NCBI GenBank assembly: GCA_001466705.2
Contig: LATX02000200.1
Span: forward strand, 682,001 to 746,000
Direction: 5' to 3'
Source of the DNA: Moniliophthora roreri
Taxonomy: Eukaryota; Basidiomycota; Agaricomycetes; Agaricales; Marasmiaceae
DNA: 64,000 nucleotides
Shown here: in pieces, positions 35,365-47,487 of the stretch
Position numbering within the stretch: the stretch's first letter is position 1
Layout: every line of letters begins with the position of its first letter
Position numbers and translations under genes: made by a program
Notes under the pieces: model-generated
Seen by the model: the letters and a program-made list of their open reading frames with translations, nothing else
What the model was told of the DNA's origin: nothing
Databases searched by the model: none

Positions 35365-36677
35365 ATGACAACCTCTCTCGATCATCTCAAGCAGACCGGC
35401 ACCGTTGTCGTTTCTGACTCTGGTGACTTTGAGTGTAAGTGTTGAGTTCAGAGCTCTCGAAAGCATTAACTGATCTTGATCGATGCAGCCATCGATGTCT
35501 ACAAGCCGCAGGTAGAGTGACATAGCACCGTCGATGAAATTTGAATGCTCATTTATTTGGCGCATGGATAGGATGCTACCACCAATCCTTCTCTGATTCT
35601 GGCTGCAGCGGGCAAGCCCGGTTACGCTCGTCTCATCGACAATGCTGTCAAGACTGCCAAAGAGAAGGGCGGAGATCTCGACACACAAGTTAACGCCGCC
35701 ATGGACAGACTGGTGCGCCTTTTTTTTTAAAACTCTACACGACCACATGCTGACTCATTCGTGCAGCTCATTGAATTCGGCAAGGAGATTCTCGCCATCA
35801 TCCCCGGGCGTGTTTCTACGGAGGTCGATGCACGTTTGTCTTTCGACAAAGAAGGTACCAAGGCCAAAGTATGTTCATGTTATGACGATCTGATCACGAC
35901 GCATGATGCTCATATACTCACAGGCCAAGGAACTCATTACCCTCTATGAGTCGGTCGGCATCAAAAGGGAACGTATTCTGATCAAGATCGCATCGACCTG
36001 GGAAGGTATTCAGGCTGCCCGGGAACTCGAACGCGATGATGGCATCCACTGCAACCTCACCCTTCTTTTTGGCTTTGGTCAGGCAGTTGCTTGCGCTGAG
36101 GCCGGCGTCACTCTCATTTCACCGTTTGTCGGCCGAGTGAGTAGAGAACAACTTCATCTTTGGATACGACGCTAATCCTGTTTTGTTCAGATTCTGGACT
36201 GGTACAAGAAGACCACCGGAAAGAACTACGAGGGTGACGAAGACCCCGGCGTCAAGTCCGTCAAGAAGATCTTCAACTATTACAAGCAGCATGGGTACAA
36301 GACTATTGTTATGGGCGCTTCCTTCCGTAATGTACGTTTTCATCACCGGTACCCCATATAATCACTCACGCTAACGGTTACTCCTGTAGGCCGGTGAAAT
36401 CAAGTCGCTCGCTGGTGTTGACTTCTTGACCATCTCCCCTTCTCTTCTCGAGGAGCTCAAGAAGTCGACGGAACCTGTTCCCAAGAAGCTCGATGCCGCT
36501 GCAGCCGCCAAGGCAGACCCCATTCCCAAGGTCAGCTTTATCAACAACGAGCCTGAATTCCGATGGGCTCTCCTCCAGGACCAGATGGCCTTTGACAAGC
36601 TTCACGAGGGTATTAAGAAGTTCGCTGAGGACGGCGAGACCCTTAAGAACCTCCTCAGGGAGAAGCTTTCTGCCTAA
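35365..36677 (+). CDS. TAL1: Transaldolase
   Basis: Exons 35365-35434, 35489-35511, 35572-35712, 35767-35868, 35924-36136, 36191-36331 and 36390-36677 give 325 residues, the usual length. It moves a dihydroxyacetone unit between sedoheptulose-7-P and glyceraldehyde-3-P in the non-oxidative pentose phosphate pathway. DATTNPSLI near the N-terminus and [11 protein letters not shown], with Schiff-base Lys133, are signature motifs; [18 protein letters not shown] and SPFVGRILDWYKK follow. Codon use is the most biased toward C-ending codons in the window, as expected of a highly expressed gene. Confidence 0.97.
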
Positions 36678-37749
36678 ACGACTGACGGTATCCAATAGAC
36701 GCTGGTGATGATACCGATAGCAAAATGGGAGAAGATTCATATAGATGTACACTTACTTTGTACTGCCTTACTCACATGGAAAAATGAAAGGTCCTAATGA
36801 AATCTCAAGCACGTGATGGCAAGGCACTGACGGTAGACCGTGCCGGCGGCAACACCGGAGTCGATGCGTGGGAACGGACTGGTGCCTCGTACTCTTCATC
36901 CAGTGTGACTGATTCATTCCCTCAGCCCACACACGCCTACGCGGTGGGAACGCTCCGGACCCTGCGATGACGATCATAATCCGTAAATAACGCGAGGTCA
37001 GAGGCAAAGGTGACAAGTTGGTCCGACCCTTACGCGTTTTCTGCGCGCACTGCTTGGATTCGGAATGCTTAGCCCTGCCTATCTCTCGACAGATACTCAA
37101 GGACTTGCGTAGGTGACAAAGAGGTGTCATGCCAGTCAAAGGGTACGTCCGAAGCTACCGAAGTTACGCGTCCGCTACTTTGCTCAGGTTCAGATTATTT
37201 CAACAGGATTGCTAGTTTTCCGACACAATGGACTCAACGAACCTCCCGGACACCGAAGCTCCATTCTCCGGATCGTTGCTAGCAATGAATCTGCAACGAA
37301 AGGCACTATATCTGGATTGCGTCACAAACCTATGATATGCAGTACTACCGGACTTGACCGCGTGCTTACACACCTCAGTTTTCAAAAAGTGTCAGGTGTA
37401 GCCGCGAAGAAACTGGAATTGACGCCAAACCCTGCGAAACCCAGACTCCTTTCGAGCGGAAAAATATGTCACATGTGATGCTCTTCCTCGTTTGTCGTGT
37501 CTGAAGAAACCATCAATCAACGTTAGGAGACCACAAGGTCCATGAACACCCGTTGAACGGCAGGAAGCGTCGTAGCGCGGGTCGTGGCCATGAAGCCGCT
37601 GGATTAAACATGGATGAACGTCGGTGAGCATATCATATGCTGATCTTCCATCTAGTGTCTGATTTGTTAGTGTATACAGGGAAAACTATTTAAGAACTCT
37701 ACTTATTTTTATGGCACAGAGGAAGAGAACCTCTTCATTTGGTTCAGCT
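36678..37749. other. Intergenic region before the pectate lyase
   Basis: Holds the 3' end of the transaldolase and the pectate lyase promoter. A 121-codon plus-strand frame at 37113-37478 has no resemblance or splice support and is not called. Confidence 0.4.
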
Positions 37750-39993
37750 ATGAAGCTGCTGTCCGCTGTTCTGCTTGCGCTTTCTCTTGCGTCGACTTGT
37801 GCTGCGATACCCGCTTTCCCCGGAGCAGAAGGTGCAACAACCGCTCTCCTTGATCTTTCATTATAATAAATGAGCCATAAACACAGGCTTCGGTGCCAAT
37901 GCAACTGGTGGTCGAGGAGGAGAGGTTTACATCGTCACGAATCTCAACGACTCTGGTTCTGGTAGTTTCCGGGATGCTGTTTCCAAGTCGAACCGAGTGC
38001 GTGGGCATTGGCACTTGGTCCGCACTGTTCTCAAGAATCTCTCCAGATTGTCGTCTTTGCGGTCGGCGGTGTGATTAATATCTCGAGTCGAATCGTTGTT
38101 AGCAGTAAGAGTAAGTGTGCCATATTTTCACCCTTAGCAAGTTCTTCTAATGACTACTGTACTTGCAGTCACCATCGCCGGACAAACTGCTCCTGGCCAG
38201 GGTATTACTATCTATGGCAACGGTCTATCATGTGGGTGTGCAGAATCATTCACCTATCAGTGCAAAACTTGATGGCTGTTTCGCAGATTCAGGAGCTTCC
38301 GACACCATTACCCGTTACATTCGTTTCCGTATGGGCAAGGGAGGTAAGCAGGAAGCTTAATTCTGCTGCAAGAGACTTCACTCGACCGGCTTTAGGTGAC
38401 TCTGGAAAAGACGCTATCACTATCGCCAATGGAGAAAATATGATCTTCGACCACATTAGCGTATCTTGGGGTCGCGACGAGACGTTTTCAATCAACGGAG
38501 ATGTCTCTGGAGTCACGATTTCCGACTCCATTATCGCTCAAGGGCTCGACACTCACTCCTGCGGTGGTCTAATTCAAACGGATGGGGGAGTGAGCATTAT
38601 TCGTTCGCTGTATATTGACAACAAGACCCGGAACCCCAAAGTAAAAGGGGCCAACGAATTTGTGAACAATGTGGTAAGTTCACGAATGTAATTCAATGGA
38701 ATATGTTGGTCCCACTCATTGCTTTAATTAGGTCTATAACTGGGGTAGTGGTGGAGGTGAGCATAATCGGTTCTCTAGTGTTTCTATGCCCTCTCAAGGC
38801 GCCTTCTCAGGTTACATTGCTGGTGACTCGGACGGCCCAAGTAGTGTAGGACGAGTTCCTTCCGGATATTGAACACATGAAAGCTAACAAATCACCTAAT
38901 AGGCCAACATCGTCGGCAACGTGTTCATCAGGTCCTCTTCTTACCATCTTGCTCATATATCGCTTCTTACACTGCCTTTACAGTGGGCCCAGCACAAGTG
39001 TCACTGCTTGTAAGTCGGAACTTGTATCTAAATGCTTGTTGCTTAATTTGAACCCAGTCACTCGCGGTAACCAGAACTTTGAAGCCTATGTGGCGGATAA
39101 CTACTAGTACGTCTCTTCTTTTCCTGCTCGACTTGCACTAAACTAACCTATTTCCTTCGCAGCGACTCAAACCAGGTGAGCACTACTGCATGGTCTTTTC
39201 GGACGCTATATTCAAGGTGTACAATCAGGATGGCGTTCTGAATGGAAACATTCTCGGCGTTAGTACTACCAACTATTCCAACATGAAGTTTAGGTCAACG
39301 CGTTTCAACTATCCGACGGTTGCTGAACTCTTATCCCCAATTGATGCCCTGAACTACGTGAAAGCCCATGCTGGCGCTAGCAAATCGCGAGACCATGTAG
39401 ACGATTATCTGATCAATACCGAGTTGGCTTCATTGGGCAAGGAGGGGGCTATCATTAGTGACCCGTCCGCTTCGCCAATGAACGGCCCTGGTCCCATCAG
39501 CGGCGGCACAGTAAGTTTATTATTTTGGACTCTTGTGTTATTTGGCTAATGAAATCAAATAGGCGCCTAAAGACACCGACAAGGATGGTATTCCGGATGA
39601 TTACGAGCTTGCTCACGGAACCGATCCTAACAAGGCGGACTCGATGGGCATTGCCTCGAATGGATACGCTTACCTCGAGAACTATATTAACTCTTTGGTC
39701 GGTACTGTGCCTGGCGGTGGCTCGACGATTCAATCTCCCACAACGACGACGGCTCAACCTCCCGCTGTGTCAGTTTCTCAATGGGGCCAATGTGGAGGTT
39801 TGTCGAATTGGTCACTTTCCTAGTACGGATCCTGATTCGTGGATAGGCATTGGTTGGACTGGGCCGATTACCTGTGCTTCAGGTTCCACATGCACGTATA
39901 GTAATCCCTGTCTGTGTCTCCTTCTGCTGCGATTGACCGATACTGATTTGTCAATTAGATTACTCCCAGTGCGTTCCCTCGCAAGTGATGTGA
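37750..39993 (+). CDS. Secreted PL1-type pectate lyase with calcium-motif spacer and C-terminal CBM1
   Basis: Sixteen exons give 478 residues: 37750-37831, 37887-37996, 38047-38110, 38169-38231, 38287-38343, 38396-38673, 38732-38756, 38811-38845, 38903-38931, 38984-39009, 39058-39106, 39163-39175, 39229-39510, 39563-39797, 39847-39900, 39959-39993. Signal peptide MKLLSAVLLALSLASTCAA. The parallel beta-helix shows FPGAEGFGANATGGRGGEVY, LNDSGSGSFRDAV, ITIAGQTAPGQGITIYG, IFDHISVSWGRDE and ANEFVNNVVYNWG. Residues 372-395 (DTDKDGIPDDYELAHGTDPN) are a thrombospondin-3/EF-like calcium motif. A Thr/Pro linker leads to CBM1 (WGQCGG, IGWTGP, YSQC) from residue 445. It cuts de-esterified pectin outside the cell. 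Catalytic-domain style recalls bacterial pectate lyases; the CBM1 is fungal. Confidence 0.92.
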
Positions 39994-40501
39994 TGCCAAC
40001 AGGGGCAAGGATGATAGTGTTTTTTACTTCACTCGGGTACATGGATATTGTTTGTAACAAAGAGAAGGTTCAGATTCGCGCAGTCAGAGCTTCTTCGGCC
40101 GCAATCATGGAACCTGCTTCGCTGGAACCATGAGTCTGCATCCACAATTGGCCTAGGACATGCACCTTCCAGCGTCTTTGCGAAGCGCTGGACCCGCGGT
40201 GATCAGAATGTCTGACGTATGTTTCAATCAGAAGCCAGTCATATTCGAGTAGGGTACCTGTTGGACACATGTTTCTGTCAGAAGAAGAATCAAGCTCTTT
40301 GACTCGTAGTGACTCGACAAGGAAGTTTGATGAAGAAGGAAATAATTTGTCAGCAAAATGGCACTGACTGCAGGCACAAGCGCCCTTACCTGCTGCTCTG
40401 CACGTTATAGACCAAGTTATACTCCAATGCCTCACCAGGCCTAATTTCTCATTTCAAACTCTTTTACTTATCTTATTCTCACCCTGTCGCTACCCGCTAT
40501 T
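39994..40501. other. Spacer between pectate lyase and ATG13
   Basis: 508 non-coding bases with the pectate lyase 3' end and the ATG13 promoter. Nothing further recognised. Confidence 0.4.
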
Positions 40502-43463
40502 ATGTCCAATGTCGATACCCAGAAGGCAGACCAGATAGCACTCCATCTCTACACCAAGCTCTTCTATGTTGTCAATGACGCCAGGGCAATCTCAGAACCG
40601 AGGACGCAGCCAAAGATTGATAAGTGGGTGAGCACTCAAGAGTTTATCAGAGCCGGGTCGTAGCTCATTCCTTTCACAATAAGTTCAACCTCGAGACTCG
40701 AGACTCAGATCTATTCACCAAGGAGGCCAAAGAACGCTACAAATCCCTTTCTTCTTCACCACGTACACCCCCTCTTGAGATCCAGGTTTTGTTGACTATT
40801 CCGGACCTGACCACTAATCAGGTTCTTGTGTATAACGCACCCGATACGTCGAGAGTGCGCGTCGAGCCTACTCCGAGGACCATCCTTCTCGAGCGTTGGA
40901 TCCTTACCTTCACGCCTAGAGACACAAGAGACGACGATGACACGGATGAGTCGTGGCACGTGGCCCCTTCGACCATCTACAAGCACGGGATACCATTGTT
41001 TAGGAGTCTATACAGCCTTCTTCGTATTCTGCCCACATGGAAGCTCTGTAAGCGCCTGCGAAGACGGGGCAGCGCTCAGGTGAATCGGGGGAACGGGCTC
41101 AGTATACAAGTCAGGGTGCGAGAGCATGATGATCACACAATGCTTGACTTTGGTACGTTTAATTGCCGCTTTGCTATGCACCCAACTAAACAATGAACAT
41201 TCCTTTGCTTCTATTCCTGTCATGGCAGGCGTCCCACCATCTCCCTCAAATGCTCCGCTTCCGACAAGCGCCCATAGTTTTCCATCAGTACCCCTACCCA
41301 TGGGCAGCCTCACCCTTACAGCTACATATCTTTCTACCCCCAACTTTCGACTAGATGATTTGGAGAGCCTCCTCAGCTCACGCTTTATGAACATGGATAC
41401 TGGTCCAGAATTCACACCTACACTTGTGAAGAACCAACAACGCGACTCCCTCTTATCAACTCACGAGGGTTCACCGGGTAGCCTACCTATGCGCACCTCA
41501 CTCCCACTTTCTCCACCTCGAGATATCGTCCGCCCTAATCCTCGACTCCCATCCGTATCATCAACACGACCTACTTCACGAGCAACATCGGATCTTCATG
41601 AAGATCCCGATTCCATAGCGGAGCGCTTCGTGTTACCTTCCAGAACGGCGTCTACTGGCACGTCACCGCCACATCAACCACGAGCGTTGCCCATTACACG
41701 TGCTACGACTACGACATCTACGACTACAGGAAGTCCATCCGGATTGGCAGCTCGACTACGCAAAGAATCATTACAGCATCAAGGACGACTAGGTGCAGCA
41801 ACAACGTCCGATTCGTACCTTCCAGGGTCCACTTCCTCGCAACCGTTCCCTTCATCATCATCCACAACATCTGTATCTTCTATTCCGCCTGTTCTCACCG
41901 GTGGCATAGCCTCATCTGCGACATCACAAACGTCGCCTATATCCGTGCGCAGACCCGGTTTAAACCCCGTCAATCCGTTCAAATCGGGAACACTCTCCGA
42001 ACGGACAGGTACCGGAAACACAAGCCAAATGCCCAGTGGTACGGGTACCTTGGGTCTTGGTGGTGGATTCGGAGTAGCTGGCGGTGGTGTTTCGGGCTCT
42101 CCGTCATCGTTCTCGTCCTCATCAAGGAATCAACCACCTGGTGGAGGAGCTTCTGCATCTCCAATGAGCTCGACAGGCTTACCTTCACTACCCAACTTTC
42201 CACGAGCAGGTCCACCTGGGTCAACGGCGCCTCATTCACCTATTATCGGTAGCGGTGCGGGTGCAGGTACCGGCACGAGCTATGGAAGTGCGGCAGGGGT
42301 TCGGCCTTCACCGCCATTCGCACCCTCGAGTCTTGGTGACCGGAGGTCGTTAGCAAGTGCTGAGGGGGCCGGAAGCGTATCTAGTACTGGAGGTGGTGGA
42401 GCAGAGATACCTGTACCCACGAGGAAGAGGTATTCGTCGTCTTTTGGACATCGGTACTCTGCTGGAGCTGGGACGGCCGGGTCTGCTGGGTCTGGAGGAT
42501 CAGGCGGAAGTGGTATTGTTGCAGGTACTGGTGGTGGAACGGGTGTAGGAAGTATTGAAGGGAGCCCGAGAGGTCCCTTGAGAGAGTTACCAGGAAGGCA
42601 TAGTCGAACAAGTAGCCTTGGGCAGGGAGTGAGGGTGCCTATTGATAAAGAGAAGGAGGGGGTGAGTACTTCGCTATCAGTCGTCTTCGTTATCTCATAT
42701 AGTGCAGAGCTCTTCGTTCTTGGGTCCAGCAACAGATGACGACGAGATATCCGTCTTTGTGCAGGACATTGATTCCAGGAAGCCCTTAAGCGGGCGATCC
42801 AAGATCTTCGCCAAAGACTCTTCATTGTCCTCACGGGATGGAAGTGAACTGCCCAAATTGGAACAAGATCCAGAACCAGAGCAGCAAAGTGGACACGGGA
42901 AGGAATCTACTATGCAAGCATCTGCGTACTCGAGGGAACCGAACATCAGTCCTACTACGTCAACACACACTGGAGGGACCTCAGGTACAGTCCGAATGCC
43001 GAGCGGAACAATAGGGCCGTCCTCACCTCCAACTGGGTCCACACCGATGCTGACCACTGAGACTGAGGTTGATGTCAAGTTGAAGAAGATGAATGAGGCA
43101 TTTTTAGCCAGTCTTGAGGGGCTCGGCGGAGGGTCAAGTTCAGGTTCTTCAAGAGGTGCACAGAGACGGGGAGGTACAGTGGAGAGTGCCGAAAGTTCAC
43201 CTGTGTCACCTTCACGTCCGCCGCTGCCACCGCCGTCCAATTTTTTAGGCGAAATTGGCGGTACGCCCTATGGGCACTACCAATCGCCGTCGTCTGGTGG
43301 TTCTTATCGGGGTAGAGGGAGCGGAAGGGGTAGTCCAGTGCCTAGTCCGCTTTATGCACATTTCACGCGTGACCGTGAAAGACGGAGCTCTGCGGCCAGT
43401 AGTGTTAGTCAAGGGCAAGGGAGCGAGGAGGTCATTGGGAGGCTAGAGCTGAGTAACAAGTGA
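40502..43463 (+). CDS. ATG13: Autophagy-related protein 13
   Basis: Exons 40502-40627, 40684-41152, 41229-42661 and 42708-43463 encode 927 residues. Atg13 is the regulatory subunit of the Atg1 kinase complex, phosphorylated by TORC1 and assembled on starvation. The N-terminal HORMA domain (about 10-260) is recognisable from KADQIALHLYTKLFYVV, FNLETRDSDLF, ILLERWILTF and YKHGIPLFRSLYSLLRILP. The rest is a long Ser/Pro/Gly/Thr-rich disordered region, as in all fungal Atg13. SSFLGPATDDDEISVFVQDI, just after the last intron, is a conserved short segment of the C-terminal half. The gene is intact. Much of the opposite strand is open here only because of the low-complexity composition. Confidence 0.93.
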
Positions 43464-45476
43464 TTCAATGAGACAGTCGTTATATATCAACGGCAGTGGT
43501 TGAGTCCACTCTGTTCCTGGGTTGCATGTGAGGCCATTGAACACCACGTTGCACATTCTGTACTCGTTCGCTTCCAACCACGTTCCTCCGATAATTCACC
43601 TTTACGTCCATCCTCCATTCCTCTCCTTGTTCAAAGTTCAATTATCCAGGTCTCTGTTGTTTTCTCTCCATTCTATCACTTGCACGCACGCACGTCTTTT
43701 TTTCTTTAATTTTTTTTTATCGTCATGACCATTGTAGTTTTTTCTTTTGTTTTTAGCAAGGATCCATTCATCCGTTTACAGTACACTTTGTAGCACTTGT
43801 GATATCTATGTCGTGTTGTCGTCGCATATTATGTTCTGGTTCTATAGAAGAATATTTCTGCAGTGCCCACTGGATTTTGTTGTTATCATTCGGACGAGAT
43901 TACATATACTGTATAGTGATCATTCGGCCTTTCCCGCGGACTGCGGCTGCACTGCGACCACGATCACGACCTTCAACGTTGCTCGACCCTCTTGCATCGA
44001 CCCACGAATTGTTCACAATGTTGCGCCCAAACGCAGAACATGTGAAGGCTTTGCTTCCGAGTCCGACACTTGCGAAAAGCCACACGTCAAGTTGAATTAT
44101 ACTCTTCGAAGTCGCGGCGTGTACTACACCTACAGTCATTTATTGTGCTTCACATACGCATAAATGGAATGGAAAGGGGTTTGAATATTAGGCTGTAGGT
44201 GTCTCTGAACTGAAGTTGCGATGACTGATCCTGTTTCTCGGTCAGTAAACGTTCAATATCCGACATCCATATTCAGGGATGACTTTCCTCAAATCCCGCT
44301 TACTTCGTATCCAAAATCGAACATTTCCGAGTGCTCCTATTCGAAAATTTGAAACGCCGTCCGATGTCCAAACAGAGCTCTATGGGCGCAGAAAGATCGA
44401 TATGTAGTGAGTCATCCACTGCAAGCTCTTCGTTTCCCATTAACCATATAAACATCAAAAACGAAGTCTTATGCACTCCACGTACCCTCCGCATGTGGAG
44501 ATGACCTCGCAATGCAGTATGAGCTCCACTCAGGTCCTAAACTCACGCCCAAGGACCGGACATGAGATTCTTCTGAAGACCGGAGACACGTATACCGGCG
44601 TGGCTTCGAGCGGTAATTCAAGCTATGGCTCGCAAATCAGTTTGTTACCCGCGCCGAGGTAGCTATATTCCGGATGGGTCTGAAGGCGTCAGTGGGAGTA
44701 ATTGATATCGTGAGTCATCGTTATATTCGTCTACCGTTCATTCATGAAAATCTACAGGTAAAGCATGCAGAAAGTGCAGGTATTTCATTTTTGTTATATT
44801 CGGGAAGTGCGCCTCAAGTTTTGCCCTAATCTCCTCATCTTCCATTGACGATGAATGTCTTTACAGACACGATGCCCAGTGGCCCTCCGAGGCTAGTTAC
44901 TCGCTGGAGACTCAGATGACTCATTGGGACCTCAAGCACCAACCGTCTATATCATATACCACTGCTCTTATCATCGATTCCGCTTCCTTCCGGCTCAAGC
45001 ATCTATTTCAGCCATCCTTTCCACCATCCTTCTTTCACAACACTTCAAAATGACCCAATTTACTCCTTGAACGTAACGCGCTCAACTTTTGACGCTGAAA
45101 AGAAGCGTTTTGGCGCTAGCCATCCATCTTACAGACGCGGTTGGCCTGCATCTTCACCTTGTTTAATCTACCCTCGTATTCTTGCGGTCGGATTTTCCTC
45201 GGGTGGTGTTCTCTTTTACGGCGACAGAATGTGTTTCGGTCAAGATTGGAGTTAGTGAATTCAGAAGTATAGCTGGATTCGTCGCCGTGATCCATCATGT
45301 ACTTCTTGCTGTCTTCTATGATGAATTTCCCATTATCCCTCTTGTCTGCGACGCCCCTCTCAATTCATCCGATGGTGGCCCTCGCATGCTCCTAGGGCGT
45401 GTTCTGACAGCATCTCGGCTGTTACTTAAAGTGACCATTGAACTTGAACCCTCACCACCTCGCTATCCCTCCCACC
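43464..45476. other. 2-kb gap after ATG13
   Basis: The first 300 bases are probably ATG13 3' UTR, pyrimidine-rich with T tracts at 43700-43760. From 43800 to 45476 I found no gene. The open frames near 44471 and 45182 have no domain content. The last 150 bases are the presumed promoter of the C2H2 gene. Confidence 0.4.
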
Positions 45477-46198
45477 ATGTCCCAGAATTCTGAAAGTCGC
45501 CCCCGTAGGAACTCTGAGGGTCGCCCCTGTAAGTGCCGTGATATTGAAAAACCGTCCGCGCTAACACCACGCTTCCTCCCACTAAGGTTCATTCCAGAGC
45601 TTTGATACTGGATGTGAAGGACTTCGGCTGGGATATCCATCAGTTGTCTCTGATCTCACCGCCTGGCCTCTGTCCTACCAAGCCGATTATGGTCTTCCCG
45701 CCGGCCGTACTGTTTCCTGGTGGGACGACACGTTTTCTGTCTCCAGCCATCACGCGGTCACGTTTCCCAACAACGCACTCTCAGAGTCGTACGATTGGCT
45801 GACCGTATCACTCTACTCCTCATCCCCATCCTTTGACGATTCTGGTAATCAAAGCGTCCGGCCACTCCACATAGACCCTATTTCTCCTTCGCGCGACCCC
45901 GAAATCATGCACAGAGGGAGAGTGGCTAAGGACAGAGTCATACGAGCTGCTCGGGAGAGACGCAAAACTGAAGCGAGGTTCACATGTGGATTGGGTTGCG
46001 GTCAAACGTTCACAGCCCAGCACAACTTGACTCGTAGGTGCTCTTTCTCTAGCAGTTTTACGCCCGATTCACGGTAGCCTACATGCAGACCACATAAATT
46101 CTCATCTCGGGGTCAGGCGTTATACCTGTAGGACTTGCGGCAAGTCCTTCGTGACACCATGTGACTGCAAGCGTCATGAGCGCAAGATTAGCGTCTAA
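45477..46198 (+). CDS. C2H2 zinc-finger regulator, family copy 1 (202 aa)
   Basis: Exons 45477-45528, 45587-46033 and 46089-46198. About 130 variable residues precede a conserved block: RGRVAKDRVIRAARERRKTE, then a first finger FTCGLGCGQTFTAQHNLT-HH-INSH (CX3C-X12-HX3H, split by an intron), then YTCRTCGKSFVTPCDCKRH. The second finger has two Cys and one His but its fourth ligand is not obvious, since the end reads HERKISV. DNA binding is likely; targets unknown. The same block recurs in copies 2 to 5 further right. Confidence 0.8.
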
Positions 46199-47487
46199 GC
46201 TCACGCAGTCATTGCTTCACACCTTTACATACCTCACTCTTTCCTAGGCCCCAAGTTCCTTATTATATCTCCACGTGCTCGTTCATTTTGAAACCATATA
46301 CACTTTTATCTGCAAGGTCAGTTGATCCATGTGTATGTTGTAATACTATCTTGTACTATGGTCAATACGCGCATTTTCTAGTCAATAGACTTCAAATGAA
46401 GGACCAGAGAGACAGCCTGAGGATCGAGCCTCGTTGCTTTCAAATCGAGGCACTTTCAGGGTTTTCCGTCGCCCACCGTTGTGCACGTCGTGGGCTCTTC
46501 GGGTTTCGCTCTTTGCCTGCCAGTTTCACACGTGAAGAACAGACGTAGTGATATCAGAGCAATCACTGGTTCACCTGGGTAAATGAACGAGCTAGAATCG
46601 GTATCAGTTGGTGTGGGAAGCTTGTTTTTGTCCTCTCGTCAACGCTGACGCTACTATTGCTGTAGAGCTCAGCAATGAGCGCAATGAAAGATTCAAAGAA
46701 AGGCAGTGTGCTATGTAAATGGATCTCACGCCGCGGTACCGCCAACGTCGATCTTTTGAGACAGCTACTAAACCTCCCACTTACGGACATATGAGAGCTC
46801 TAATCCCGATCTGTTGGTCAGACTTGGACATGTTGGCCACACAGTGAATCGGCGTACCACAGGACACGTCTCCGAGTGGCGCCGCTTTTCATCGTCTGGC
46901 CAAACAAAATGATCAACCCCCTCTCTGACTTTACGCATTCGTGTTTGAGGACCACCTACTCGACAGCATCCAAGCTATTATTCCACGCGCTCCGATCTTC
47001 CCCATGTCTTGTCAAACCCTCAAACACTCAGATAGCTAGCTGTACTACGTTGGTTCGTACTTATTTCCTAATGCGCTCCTTACATGGCGACCACCAAGAT
47101 GTTGATATATAGGCTCCTTGGTGTCATGGATCTCATTTCATCTAATGTCGACGCTTCGCTACCTCTCGCTTCACCGTTCGAGGAGTGGTTCTCGGCTCGG
47201 CTAAGTCGACATCGGTCCATTTCTCAGTCCTAGAATAATGCGTTTACTATGTTCTGAATATGAATATTGTCAAAAGTATCTACAGATACCTGAATCATCG
47301 ATCCCCTTATGTATGGGTATTCATGCACATGAAGAACGATAAGTAGAAACAAGCTCCCAAGCGGAATCGCCGGAAATACAAGCCGGCGGCACAAATCGAA
47401 GGCTGCCTGAGAAACTCTACATACTGTAGCCGCGATAGCAGATTCTTGCTGTCAACCACGACCACCAGCACAAGGCAAGGTCTCTGG
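46199..47487. other. Gap between C2H2 copy 1 and ECM14
   Basis: 1.3 kb without a supportable gene. The last 100 bases are the presumed ECM14 promoter. Confidence 0.4.

Noticed and set aside
42280..42834. 184-codon minus-strand frame across ATG13
   Set aside because: Shadow of the low-complexity Ser/Gly/Pro coding strand of ATG13; it has no independent motif.
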